From Flavipsychrobacter sp. (GTDB taxonomy: Bacteria > Bacteroidota > Bacteroidia > Chitinophagales > Chitinophagaceae): a stretch of 64,000 nt of DNA. Below the pieces are notes generated by a model, which did not search any database, had not been told where the DNA came from, and saw only the letters and a list, made by a program, of their open reading frames with translations. Made by a program: the position numbers and the translations under genes. This document shows positions 9,712 to 18,223 of the stretch, piece by piece (positions within the stretch are counted from its first letter, which is position 1; every line of letters begins with the position of its first letter). Where the stretch lies: positions 1,474,001-1,538,000 of the forward strand of contig JAWKLD010000001.1 in NCBI GenBank assembly GCA_041392855.1, read 5' to 3'.

Positions 9712-9728
9712 CACAAAAGCAGCTAATA

Positions 9729-9977
9729 ATGCCAAAAAAGATAAAACCAACAGGACGTCAAAAAAGCATATTTTATGTACACGCATTAGTTTTTGCAGTG
9801 ATCACTGCGATTACTTGGATGGTATATGATAAAGGTGTAGAAGGATGGGCTTACCCTTGGCCGGCATGGACAACTGCTGCTTGGGGTTTATCTCTTATCG
9901 GTCACTGGTGTGCTGTATATACTAGCTACGAAGACCCAGGACATGACGAGTTCAACCGTCAAGTAAAAAATGGATAA
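9729..9977 (+). CDS. Small two-TM domain protein
   Basis: From ATG 9729 the product is 82 residues (MPKKIKPTGRQKSIFYVHA...). Two hydrophobic helices (about residues 16-31 and 43-60) with HALVFAVITAITWMVYD and WPAWTTAAWGLSLIGHWCAVY match the Bacteroidota '2TM domain' family (PF13239). Members are often fused to or encoded beside LytTR or kinase signalling proteins. Here the next gene is a hybrid histidine kinase, though a terminator lies between them. Function is unknown; a membrane partner for signalling is inference. The longer reading frame from 9654 overlaps the promoter and is unlikely. Confidence 0.75.
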   Translation: MPKKIKPTGRQKSIFYVHALVFAVITAITWMVYDKGVEGWAYPWPAWTTAAWGLSLIGHWCAVYTSYEDPGHDEFNRQVKNG

Positions 9978-9998
9978 ATATATAAATTAACGATATTG

Positions 9999-10030
9999 AA
10001 CCCCTTGCTGTAGCGCAAGGGGTTTTTTAT
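9999..10030 (+). terminator. Rho-independent terminator
   Basis: AACCCCTTGC, loop TGTAGC, GCAAGGGGTT followed by TTTTATTTTT, directly after the 2TM gene. It separates that gene from the hybrid kinase. Confidence 0.88.
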
Positions 10031-10055
10031 TTTTACTATCTAATACCAACTACTA

Positions 10056-12689
10056 ATGGAATCGCAAAAAATTAAGCAATTACAGAAAGAATATGACTCG
10101 CTTGTAGATGAGCGTAGCAAACTGGACACACTAGTAGATCTCGGTATTGAAATAAGAAACTTTGACGCAGACCGTGCATCGGAAATAGCTGATGAGATAA
10201 TAGAAAGATCTCGTAAGCTAGGATACCCAAAAGGAGAAGGACGAGGACTAAACCTTAAAGGCTCCTGCTATTGGCTACAAGGAGATTATGATGAAGGCCT
10301 TGAAGAATTGCAGAAAGCATATATCATAGCTAAGCGAATCAATGAACGGCAACTAAAAGCACGCGTACTTAACAACTTTGGGAATATCCATCGAGATCTT
10401 GGCGACCTTGCTAAAGCACTTAACTATTTTGAAGATGCACTGGCCATCAACGAAGAATTGGGAGACGAGCTGGCGCAATCGGTAAACATGACAAGTATTG
10501 CCGTACTGCTTTACGACCTTAATGATTTTGATAGTGCCTTAGAATATGCCCTTCGCTGTTTGCCTATATTTGAAAGAGCTCACGATACGACTAGAGTAAG
10601 TACGCTATATAATACACTTGGCAACATCTACTTTAAGCAAAAACAATACGATGAGGCCTTACGTTATTTTGACCTCAATATCGAGAACACCAACCCCGGC
10701 ACATCTGCTTATGTAATGGCACTTAGCGGCATCGGTAAGATCAACTTTAGGATAGGTAACTACGATAAAGCCAAAAGCTACCTTAAAAAAGCACAATCAG
10801 AAGCGGAGGAACATGAAAATGCAGAAGTACAGATCATCTGTAACTACTACCTTGGGCGCATAGCTGTTGCCGAGGGAGACTATAGGCAGGCTTTAGACTA
10901 TATGAATACTGCCTTTGACATGGCAGATGACTATATGCGTAAGCATGATATGATGAGCATACACGAAAGCTTATCAATGCTTTACGACAGAATGGGTGAT
11001 ATACCCAAAGCCTTCCACCACCTTAAAGCTTACGAGCTACTCAAGGAAGAGATATTTAAGCAAACTACATTTAACAAACTACGTAACCTACAAATACGCC
11101 AGCGTGTAGAGCTTGCACAAAAAGAGAAAGAAGTAGCACAACGCACTGCTGAACTCAAACAGCAATTCATGGCAAATATGAGCCATGAAATACGTACTCC
11201 GATGAATGCGATAGTGGGCATGAGTAGGCTCTTACTCAGCAAGGAGCCAAGAGAAGACCAATTGCGCTACCTAAATGCCATTCAGCAATCAGCTGACAAC
11301 CTTTTAGTAATTATTAACGACATCTTAGACCTCTCAAAAATAGAGGCGGGGAAAATAGAAATAGAACAAACCGACTTTACAATACAGGAAATCATCGATA
11401 GTGTTAAGGATGTCTTACTCTTCAAAGCTGAGGAAAAAGGTATTGAACTTAAGGTTTCCGTTGCCGAAGACATACCTACTAGGGTTGTTGGAGACCCTAC
11501 CCGTATCAACCAGATATTGATGAATCTTGCAGGTAATGCGGTGAAGTTTACCGACAAAGGACATGTAAGCATTGACGCTACACTGGAAAAAGTAGCCGAT
11601 AATAAACACTGGATAAAATTTGATGTATCAGATACAGGTATAGGTATCTCTCCTGAATATGTAGAGAATATCTTTGAAAGCTTTACGCAAGCAGGTACTG
11701 ACATTGCCAGGAAGTTTGGAGGAACTGGACTTGGACTAACCATATCCAAGCAACTCACCACCCTAATGAATGGCGATATAAGCCTAAAAAGCAAGCTTGG
11801 AGAAGGGACAACATTTAGTGTACTCATACCATTGGCACTGGCAGACAATCAAGAACCAGAAGTAAAAAAGAACATTGTAGATACCGACACTATAGACAAA
11901 CTTAAAAACGTAAAGGTACTCTTGGTAGAAGACAATGAATTCAACAAGATGGTTGCTGAAGATATACTAAAAGAGACCTTACCCGGTATTACCATTATTC
12001 ATGCTTCAAATGGAGAAGAAGCTGTTGAGAAAATAGCGCATAACCATTATGACATAGTGCTAATGGATATTCAAATGCCTGTAATGGACGGTGTTGCCGC
12101 TACAAAGAAAATACGATCAGAGCTACCTAGCCCGGCGTCCGATGTATATATCATAGCTATGACGGCCAACGTGCTGCAGGAGGATGTGAAAAAATACTTT
12201 GAAGCAGGCATGAATGCTTATGTCTCCAAGCCTTTCCAAACCGATGAGTTACTACTAAAAATGGCTGCGGTATGGGATCATGATAGTAAGAAAGGCAATA
12301 ACAATACACTACCCGACCCTGTTGAACCACCAAAAGTAGCAACAAAGCAGCTACCGGATAAGGTGACCAATATGCAGTTTTTAAAACAACTGACTAATAG
12401 TCAACCCGAAAAGATGAATAAATACATCGGTATGTTTTTAGAGAACTGCCCAAGGTTATTGAACAATATTGCTGTAGCAATGGAGGAAAAAGATTACCAA
12501 GCAGTAAAAATTGCAGCACATTCTATGAAGCCACAACTCTCTTATATAGGTGTAAAAGAAGAAGTTAGCCATATATTTCTCATAGAGCAAACCTCGGGAG
12601 AATCTGCTCACTATGACAGGTTGCCGAAGTTGATAGCAAATTTAAATGCCGTTTGTGATAAGGCATTTGAAGAATTGAAGTCACGATAA
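10056..12689 (+). CDS. Soluble TPR hybrid histidine kinase with receiver and HPt domains
   Basis: The 877-residue protein has no signal peptide or membrane helix, so it should sense something in the cytoplasm. Residues 1-330 are tandem TPR repeats (for example AKALNYFEDALAINEELGD and DEALRYFDLNI). A coiled coil (340-365) leads into HisKA with NMSHEIRTPMNA (His377). The ATPase follows, with N box NLAGNAVKFTD, DTGIGIS and GGTGLGL. A receiver has phospho-acceptor Asp671 in VLMDIQMPVMDG, and a C-terminal HPt-like domain has His822 in IAAHSMKP. All four modules of a phosphorelay are thus on one chain. The single receiver protein encoded about 100 bases downstream is the obvious candidate final acceptor; that pairing is inference. 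TPRs probably bind a protein or peptide ligand. Confidence 0.93.
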   Translation: MESQKIKQLQKEYDSLVDERSKLDTLVDLGIEIRNFDADRASEIADEIIERSRKLGYPKGEGRGLNLKGSCYWLQGDYDEGLEELQKAYIIAKRINERQLKARVLNNFGNIHRDLGDLAKALNYFEDALAINEELGDELAQSVNMTSIAVLLYDLNDFDSALEYALRCLPIFERAHDTTRVSTLYNTLGNIYFKQKQYDEALRYFDLNIENTNPGTSAYVMALSGIGKINFRIGNYDKAKSYLKKAQSEAEEHENAEVQIICNYYLGRIAVAEGDYRQALDYMNTAFDMADDYMRKHDMMSIHESLSMLYDRMGDIPKAFHHLKAYELLKEEIFKQTTFNKLRNLQIRQRVELAQKEKEVAQRTAELKQQFMANMSHEIRTPMNAIVGMSRLLLSKEPREDQLRYLNAIQQSADNLLVIINDILDLSKIEAGKIEIEQTDFTIQEIIDSVKDVLLFKAEEKGIELKVSVAEDIPTRVVGDPTRINQILMNLAGNAVKFTDKGHVSIDATLEKVADNKHWIKFDVSDTGIGISPEYVENIFESFTQAGTDIARKFGGTGLGLTISKQLTTLMNGDISLKSKLGEGTTFSVLIPLALADNQEPEVKKNIVDTDTIDKLKNVKVLLVEDNEFNKMVAEDILKETLPGITIIHASNGEEAVEKIAHNHYDIVLMDIQMPVMDGVAATKKIRSELPSPASDVYIIAMTANVLQEDVKKYFEAGMNAYVSKPFQTDELLLKMAAVWDHDSKKGNNNTLPDPVEPPKVATKQLPDKVTNMQFLKQLTNSQPEKMNKYIGMFLENCPRLLNNIAVAMEEKDYQAVKIAAHSMKPQLSYIGVKEEVSHIFLIEQTSGESAHYDRLPKLIANLNAVCDKAFEELKSR

Positions 12690-12787
12690 AAGAACTTCAT
12701 TATTATCTTTCAAATATGTTTTTGATTGACTAGTTTTATTTTGCAATATTTTTTTCTATTTTTCATTTTAATTGAATACTAACCATT

Positions 12788-13309
12788 ATGGCAACAGATG
12801 ACAAGCGTTATATATATCTGGTAGATGACGAGCCTATCCAGAATGAAATGCTAAAAGATTATTTATCAGAGCGCTTCTTATACGGCATCAAAGTATTTGA
12901 CAATGGAGAAGAAGCTTTAAAGCATATGGATCTAAATACCGAGATAGTTGTTCTGGACTATCACTTGAGCGCCCATAAAAAGGATGCTAAAAACGGTGTT
13001 GAGATATTAAAAGAAATAAAAGAGAAATATCCTGACAAGCAAGTCATCATGTTATCTGGTCAAGACAAGCTAGAAGTAGCTGTAGACAGCATGAAATATG
13101 GCGCTTATGACTATGTGGTAAAAGGAGAAACAGCCTTTTCTCGTATAGAAAACGTTATTAATAACGTTAGTGAGCTGCATAAAGTGAGAACAATAAACAA
13201 TGCGTATAAGCGCACTATTGTATTCTTAGGTGTAGTAATATTCCTAATTACAGTTCTTGCTATATACCTAGGCTTTTTTACAACCGCCTACTCTAGTATA
13301 TCCAACTAA
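12788..13309 (+). CDS. Single-domain response regulator with a C-terminal membrane anchor
   Basis: The 173-residue protein is a receiver domain (residues 7-125): acidic pair Asp13-Asp14 in LVDDE, phospho-acceptor Asp57 in VVLDYHL, switch Ser in MLSGQD and Lys in VVKGE. No DNA-binding or enzymatic output domain follows. Residues about 140-163 (RTIVFLGVVIFLITVLAIYLGFF) are instead one hydrophobic helix preceded by an Arg/Lys-rich segment, predicting tail anchoring in the inner membrane with the receiver in the cytoplasm. It lies 98 bases after the TPR hybrid kinase on the same strand with no terminator between. It may take phosphate from the HPt His822 of that kinase and pass the signal at the membrane; this is inference. 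Its own terminator follows. Confidence 0.85.
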   Translation: MATDDKRYIYLVDDEPIQNEMLKDYLSERFLYGIKVFDNGEEALKHMDLNTEIVVLDYHLSAHKKDAKNGVEILKEIKEKYPDKQVIMLSGQDKLEVAVDSMKYGAYDYVVKGETAFSRIENVINNVSELHKVRTINNAYKRTIVFLGVVIFLITVLAIYLGFFTTAYSSISN

Positions 13310-13327
13310 GTAATATTTATCATATTC

Positions 13328-13370
13328 AATAATACGGCAGCTTATTAGTAGGTTTGCCGTATTATTATTT
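13328..13370 (+). terminator. Terminator with a -7 promoter element in its loop
   Basis: AATAATACGGCA (13328-13339) pairs perfectly with TGCCGTATTATT (13355-13366), followed by TATTTTC. It should end the kinase/receiver unit. The loop and second arm contain TAGGTTTG (13349-13356), a -7 consensus match that could start the aminotransferase mRNA; no -33 TTG is seen. Confidence 0.7.
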
Positions 13371-13386
13371 TCATATAGTTTTAGAC

Positions 13387-14577
13387 ATGCAATTAGCTAA
13401 TAGATTAGACAGAGTATCAGAACCACAGACGATAAAAATGGCTAAACTTGGTCGCGAACTACGCGCTCAAGGTATTGATGTGATCGACCTAAGCTTGGGC
13501 GAACCCGACTTTTTCACACCTAAACATATATGTGATGCTGCTACCCAAGCTATGGCAGATGGATATACCAAATACACACCCGTAGCCGGCTACCCTGATC
13601 TACGAGCGGCAATTTGCAACAAACTAAAGAGAGATAATAACCTAGACTACAAACCTGAACAAATAATTGTATCAACAGGTGCTAAACAATCATTAGCCAA
13701 CGTTATACTAAGCATTGTAAACCCTAATGACGAAGTAATCATTCCCACTCCATACTGGGTAACCTATAGTGCATTAGTAGAGTTGGCAGAAGGCAAGCCT
13801 ACTTTCATTACCTGTCCTATAGAAGACGACTTTAAGTTGACCGCTGACAAACTAAAAGCCGTTATCTCTGAAAAAACAAAGCTGTTCATATTCTCTTCTC
13901 CTTGTAACCCAAGTGGCAGTGTATACTCTAAAGATGAATTAAAAGCATTGGTAGATGTTTTTAAAGAATACCCTAAATGTGCTATCGTTAGTGATGAAAT
14001 ATATGAGTATATCAACTATACTGGAAAGCATGAATCAATTGCCCAGTTTGATAAAATAAAAGACCGAGTAGTTATCGTAAACGGATTTTCTAAAGGGTTT
14101 GCAATGACAGGCTGGCGTCTTGGCTATGTTGCAGGGCCACAAGATCTGGTACAGGCTTGCGAGCAACTACAAGGACAATTTACCTCTGGTACCAATTCTA
14201 TAGCACAACGTGCAGCTATTACAGCCCTTACAGAAGACTTGGCACCAACTATAGCTATGAGGGAAGCTTTTCATGAACGTAGAGATTTTGTAATAGCATC
14301 ACTAAAAGAAATAGAAGGCATACAAATAAATATGCCACAGGGGGCATTTTATGCCTTCCCTAACGTTAGCAGTTTTTACGGCAAGAAAAATGGAGATACT
14401 ATAATCAACAACGACGAGGATCTATGCATGTACTTATTACATAGCGCTCATGTTAGTACTGTTAAAGGTTCTGCTTTTGGCAATGGCAACTGTATCCGTA
14501 TATCATTTGCCACTTCTATGGAAAAGCTAAAGGATGCTATGAGTCGTATACAAAAGGCTTTGGCTGACCTACAATAG
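13387..14577 (+). CDS. Aspartate aminotransferase-type PLP enzyme (class I)
   Basis: From ATG 13387 the protein is 396 residues (MQLANRLDRVSEPQTIKMAKLGREL...). It has the fold-type I signatures LSLGEPDF, STGAKQSL, PTPYWVTY, SSPCNPSGSVY, DEIYEYINY, the PLP lysine K236 in NGFSKGFAMTGWRLGY, and the C-terminal RISFATS arginine. This fits the class I aspartate/aromatic transaminases that move the amino group of aspartate to 2-oxoglutarate; exact substrate is not determinable here. A TTG start at 13354 would place the N-terminus inside a terminator stem, so ATG 13387 is preferred. Its stop lies 4 bases from the converging DUF4296 gene. Confidence 0.9.
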   Translation: MQLANRLDRVSEPQTIKMAKLGRELRAQGIDVIDLSLGEPDFFTPKHICDAATQAMADGYTKYTPVAGYPDLRAAICNKLKRDNNLDYKPEQIIVSTGAKQSLANVILSIVNPNDEVIIPTPYWVTYSALVELAEGKPTFITCPIEDDFKLTADKLKAVISEKTKLFIFSSPCNPSGSVYSKDELKALVDVFKEYPKCAIVSDEIYEYINYTGKHESIAQFDKIKDRVVIVNGFSKGFAMTGWRLGYVAGPQDLVQACEQLQGQFTSGTNSIAQRAAITALTEDLAPTIAMREAFHERRDFVIASLKEIEGIQINMPQGAFYAFPNVSSFYGKKNGDTIINNDEDLCMYLLHSAHVSTVKGSAFGNGNCIRISFATSMEKLKDAMSRIQKALADLQ

Positions 14578-14581
14578 CAAA

Positions 14582-14941
14582 TTAGTTATTCTGCTTAACG
14601 TCGAGCAAATCTTGCTGTGTTGTAATATCAGGTATCATATCCTGATATACTGCTTCCAAGACATCTGGATGTTTTTGATACCAGCTAAAGCTTTCTATTA
14701 GCTCATCCATTGTGATACCATGATGCGTTAGTATTGTATTGTAATATACCGCCAGAGAGTCTTTATTCTTATTCATAATCTGCTGTAGACTATCATTAAC
14801 CATAGTACTATACACCTCTGCATAGTTAATATCAGTTAATATCTGCTGCATTTGTTCCTTAGATACAGGAGCAGGTTGCTCTTTGGGTTCGCAAGCAACA
14901 AGCACTACCAAACACAAGAAATAAAACAAGAATTGCTTCAT
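14582..14941 (-). CDS. DUF4296 lipoprotein
   Basis: This 119-residue protein has a lipoprotein signal peptide (MKQFLFYFLCLVVLVAC, lipobox LVAC with Cys17). The DUF4296 pattern follows: MQQILTDINYAEVYS, then YYNTILTHHGITMDELIESFSWYQKHPDVLEAVYQDM. The function of the family is unknown; it is a periplasmic or outer-membrane-facing helical lipoprotein of Bacteroidota. Its start is 1 base downstream of the DUF4835 stop, so it is co-transcribed with DUF4835 and coaBC. Confidence 0.85.
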   Translation of the reverse strand: MKQFLFYFLCLVVLVACEPKEQPAPVSKEQMQQILTDINYAEVYSTMVNDSLQQIMNKNKDSLAVYYNTILTHHGITMDELIESFSWYQKHPDVLEAVYQDMIPDITTQQDLLDVKQNN

Positions 14942-14942
14942 C

Positions 14943-15872
14943 CTACTTTTTTAAAGAGTTATACTTTTGGGCATTAGGCACATCTACCTGTTGTAGCATT
15001 GTAATATATAGCCCTCTCTGGTCTTTAGGTATTTGAGCTACTACACTGGCAATTTCATCACTTTTAGCATTAAAGAAAAACTGAAGTAAAACAGCTCCGG
15101 GATTTTCTCTCTGCAACTGGCTTAGTGTATTTATTCCTTGAAGTATTACCATTCTAGACTCTTCGGGCTTCTTATACATATTGTCCAGCCCTACTCTATG
15201 CATATTATACCAATATGCTCTAAGTGCCTTGAAACGAGGATTAAGCAACTGGTCTAATATCCAGTACCTATTCCTATTTCCCTCTACTGCTTTCCAGCCT
15301 CTTATTGACTTACCTTGCTCCGGTGCGTTATTCACTACGTTTTGCGCTTTCTTTAAGTACTCCGAGCCGCCATTGGGCTTAAAACTGTCATAGTCTAAAC
15401 CAATGATCAAATAAGAATAATAAGCCAGTATAGCTGTTAGGTTTGAAGCAAAGGCATTTGTTCCTGCCACTCTATTATCATCGTACTGCAAAGGAGCAAA
15501 TTGAGAATAGCTAAAAATAACATCCCTATCTATATAGTTGACAATTGGGCTATTATAAGAAGTATTATATACCGGTCTTGATGCTTGAATATTAAGAGTA
15601 GCTTTAAAACCATTTTGCACACCGCTTAGAGGTTCTGTAACATTAAGCAATACATTACACTCAATTTTTTCATTGGGGTTAAACTGGTCATTGGTCCACT
15701 TCCTAGTGTTTAAAAACTCAGTTATGGCTTTCTCCATTTGCACAAAAAGCTCCTTGTCTACATTCTGTATAGCATCATGCATTACCCGCACATTACAGTT
15801 CAGCTCTTGAGCCTGTAATATGGACAATGTAGATAGTGTCAATAAAATAGTGCTAAATAGTTTTTTCAGCAT
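14943..15872 (-). CDS. DUF4835 family secreted protein
   Basis: The 309-residue protein has a signal peptide (MLKKLFSTILLTLSTLSILQAQ). The start of the mature chain, ELNCNVRVMHDAIQNVDKELF, and the FLNTRKWTNDQF, FKATLNIQASRPVYNTSY and DRDVIFSYSQF segments match DUF4835. Members are nearly always encoded next to coaBC in Bacteroidota, as here, where the reading frames overlap by 20 bases. The role is unknown; the fixed linkage suggests conserved order rather than a CoA function, because the protein is exported. In many relatives recN is next, but in this window recN is at the left edge, ~14 kb away. Confidence 0.88.
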   Translation of the reverse strand: MLKKLFSTILLTLSTLSILQAQELNCNVRVMHDAIQNVDKELFVQMEKAITEFLNTRKWTNDQFNPNEKIECNVLLNVTEPLSGVQNGFKATLNIQASRPVYNTSYNSPIVNYIDRDVIFSYSQFAPLQYDDNRVAGTNAFASNLTAILAYYSYLIIGLDYDSFKPNGGSEYLKKAQNVVNNAPEQGKSIRGWKAVEGNRNRYWILDQLLNPRFKALRAYWYNMHRVGLDNMYKKPEESRMVILQGINTLSQLQRENPGAVLLQFFFNAKSDEIASVVAQIPKDQRGLYITMLQQVDVPNAQKYNSLKK

Positions 15873-17082
15873 TTAATATCTCCTTAATAGTATTTACAAT
15901 AGTAATAGCCACGTCATTCTTACTCATTAATGGTAGGTCATCTTGCTTACCATTTTTTCTAATCAAGGTCACCTTATTAGTATCATGACCAAACCCAGCA
16001 CCCTTATCTTGCAGCGAATTAAGCACGATCATATCTGCATTTTTTCTTGCTAATTTATCTTTTGCATTTTCCAACTCATTGTTTGTTTCCAATGCAAAAC
16101 CGATCAACAACTGCCCGTCCTTTTTCTGCTGCCCTAATGTAGCTAATATATCTTTCGTTTTTTCCAGTTGTATATCTAACGTATCACCTTTCTTCTTTAT
16201 TTTCTCATCAGCCATATTTGCTGGCCTATAATCGGCAACAGCGGCTGACATGATAGCCATATCCATATAAGCATACCTTTCCACACAAGCCTGATACATA
16301 TCTTCCGCACCTACCACATTTACCACATCTATTGACTTATTATCAACACTCACATTAGAAGGGCCTAATACCAATGTAACAGCAACCCCTCTGTCAGCCA
16401 GTGCTTCAGCTATTGCCACACCCATCTTACCAGAAGAAAAATTACCTATAAAACGAACAGGATCAATTAGTTCATATGTAGGGCCTGCAGTTACTAACGC
16501 CTTTAGCCCACTTAAAGCAGCATCTCTGCTACTCAAAAAAAAATCTGTGATATAGTTGACTATATCTTCCAGTTCAGCCATACGCCCCTCACCTACTAAT
16601 CCACTAGCCAGTTCTCCATGCCCAACAGGGATGATTTTATTACCAAAAGACCTGATCTTCTCCAAGTTAGCCTTAGTGCTATTATGATGCCACATATCTT
16701 CATCCATAGCCGGGGCAACTAATACCGGGCAGGTTGCTGATAAGTATACTGCTCCTACTAAATTATCACATAAGCCATTAGCCATTTTAGCTAGTGTATT
16801 AGCGCTACATGGCGCCACCAACATAACATCTGCCCAGCGGCCAAGTGCTACATGATTGTTCCAAGCCGAACCATCGCTAACATTACTCAACACTTCATGC
16901 TTAGAAACTGTTTCTAACGCTAAAGGGCTAACAAAATCTGCCGCTGCTGTGGTCATTATCACACGCACTTCAGCCCCTGCTTTTATAAGCTGTCTTACCA
17001 GCTCAGGAGTTTTATATGCCGCAATGCTGCCGGTTACAGCCAGTATTATTTTTTTACCTGCTAATTGCATAAGTAACTGCAA
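15853..17082 (-). CDS. coaBC: Bifunctional phosphopantothenoylcysteine decarboxylase / phosphopantothenate-cysteine ligase
   Basis: The enzyme carries out two successive steps of coenzyme A synthesis: ligation of 4'-phosphopantothenate to cysteine, then decarboxylation. The N-terminal flavoprotein half (about residues 1-185) shows AVTGSIAAYK, the PASANT-like APCSANTLAKMANGLCDNL and APAMDEDMWHH. Asp in place of Asn in the last motif is common in this phylum. The CoaB half has TAGPTYELIDPVRFIGNFSSGKMG and MSAAVADYRP...KIKK. Start may be ATG 17082 or 17070 (MQLAGKKIILAV); the second fits the family better. The frame overlaps DUF4835 by 20 bases, giving the run coaBC-DUF4835-DUF4296. Total length (409 or 405) is normal. 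Confidence 0.95.
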   Translation of the reverse strand: MQLLMQLAGKKIILAVTGSIAAYKTPELVRQLIKAGAEVRVIMTTAAADFVSPLALETVSKHEVLSNVSDGSAWNNHVALGRWADVMLVAPCSANTLAKMANGLCDNLVGAVYLSATCPVLVAPAMDEDMWHHNSTKANLEKIRSFGNKIIPVGHGELASGLVGEGRMAELEDIVNYITDFFLSSRDAALSGLKALVTAGPTYELIDPVRFIGNFSSGKMGVAIAEALADRGVAVTLVLGPSNVSVDNKSIDVVNVVGAEDMYQACVERYAYMDMAIMSAAVADYRPANMADEKIKKKGDTLDIQLEKTKDILATLGQQKKDGQLLIGFALETNNELENAKDKLARKNADMIVLNSLQDKGAGFGHDTNKVTLIRKNGKQDDLPLMSKNDVAITIVNTIKEILNAEKTI

Positions 17083-17112
17083 GTTACTGCTTTTTAAAGA
17101 GTATCTATAGAA

Positions 17113-17144
17113 ACAAATAAGCCGGCAAATGCCGGCTTATTTGT
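17113..17144 (-). terminator. Hairpin terminator after the DNRLRE gene
   Basis: ACAAATAAGCCGGC, loop AAAT, GCCGGCTTATTTGT: a perfect 14-bp stem, 15 bases past the minus-strand stop at 17159. It isolates coaBC from the upstream gene. coaBC must then be transcribed from a start between about 17083 and 17112, where I see no clear consensus. Confidence 0.8.
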
Positions 17145-17158
17145 TAGCTTATTAAGTA

Positions 17159-18175
17159 TTATAGCTTTGTAAATCGTTTATATTGAGTATTTATCCCATC
17201 ATTTATAGAGAGCATATAAGTGCCTGAAGGCAACTCTTCTACAGAAATAGGAATTGTATTATACCCTTTGTCAACCTGATAACTTTCTTGCTTTAATACC
17301 TGACCGTTGTAATTAATTACATTACACTTTAAGTTAAATGACTTAAGCGACTGAATACCAAGAACTATCCTATCTCTCGCTGGATTCGGATATAGTTTGA
17401 GGGATAGTGCATTAACACTTGTATTAGCTATAGAAGTACTAATTGTACTATCATAATGATAGTATATCTCCAATTCAGGTCTTTTATTCACGGTTTCTGA
17501 ACCAGCAGTTGTATTACTGGAATAAAAGACCATGCTTCTATAGTATGCTTCTACTTGAGTTTTAAACAAAAAGCCATAAGGTTGAGAAGAGTCTACCATG
17601 TCCTGAATCATACCTGTTACATCTAATGTAACATGATATTGATCCTTGCTGGTAGAGGCAGGTATAACTACCATATTGGTAGGCGTAGTAGCTGGCTGGT
17701 TATTCCATGTGGTTGTTTTTACAGACCAATTTTGCAATATACGTTGCACTTCTACCTCATTGGAACCCGAAGAAAAATAAGGAGAACCGGTATGATAGGA
17801 GTTGCCATAAGTATTACTAATGAAAGGGAGTGTCTTCCCTGTCAGTTTCAGCCTTGCACTATCAATAGTGATATTGGATGGCAAAGTTGCTAATTGAGGA
17901 AATGTTTGTAAAGACCTTACATAACCATCACTACACCCCCCAGAATTGTAGGTCCATGCCGTACAAGTGATCTCATCATAAATAGGAACAACAGAATCTT
18001 CAAACTTATAGTAATGGTGAGATGATGGACATCCTAATATTTTAAAGACAATTGCAGCAGCAGAGTCTTGGGGTGTAGCTATAAAAGACTCATATTTATG
18101 TATCGGGATAGTTGTTTGCGCAGTAGCGCTAAGGGTAAAGGCTAATGCCAATAGATAGGAGTATAGATATTTCAT
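17159..18175 (-). CDS. Secreted DNRLRE-domain protein with T9SS sorting tail
   Basis: This 338-residue protein has a signal peptide (MKYLYSYLLALAFTLSATAQ). A DNRLRE-like jelly-roll domain covers about residues 40-240, seen in ITIDSARLKLTGKTLPF, NEVEVQRILQNWSVKTTTWNNQPAT, LDVTGMIQDMVDSSQPYGFLFKT and KRPELEIYYH. The end is a type A T9SS tail (LKLYPNPARDRIVLG ... LPSGTYMLSINDGINTQYKRFTKL). Such domains occur in extracellular, carbohydrate-linked proteins; the function here is unknown. It has its own promoter and terminator. Confidence 0.85.
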   Translation of the reverse strand: MKYLYSYLLALAFTLSATAQTTIPIHKYESFIATPQDSAAAIVFKILGCPSSHHYYKFEDSVVPIYDEITCTAWTYNSGGCSDGYVRSLQTFPQLATLPSNITIDSARLKLTGKTLPFISNTYGNSYHTGSPYFSSGSNEVEVQRILQNWSVKTTTWNNQPATTPTNMVVIPASTSKDQYHVTLDVTGMIQDMVDSSQPYGFLFKTQVEAYYRSMVFYSSNTTAGSETVNKRPELEIYYHYDSTISTSIANTSVNALSLKLYPNPARDRIVLGIQSLKSFNLKCNVINYNGQVLKQESYQVDKGYNTIPISVEELPSGTYMLSINDGINTQYKRFTKL

Positions 18176-18190
18176 AATGTATATTTATTA

Positions 18191-18223
18191 CAAATATAGA
18201 CCAGAAAACCTTTATATAATCAA
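18191..18223 (-). promoter_or_regulatory. Promoter, TTG-N22-TATATTTG
   Basis: On the minus strand TTG (18221-18223) and TATATTTG (18191-18198) are separated by 22 bases. The ATG of the DNRLRE gene is 15 bases further. The -33 element overlaps the end of the anti-sigma gene. Confidence 0.65.

Noticed and set aside
11282..11848. A 188-codon minus-strand frame across the hybrid kinase
   Set aside because: It mirrors the conserved HisKA/HATPase region of the plus-strand gene and shows no recognisable protein features.
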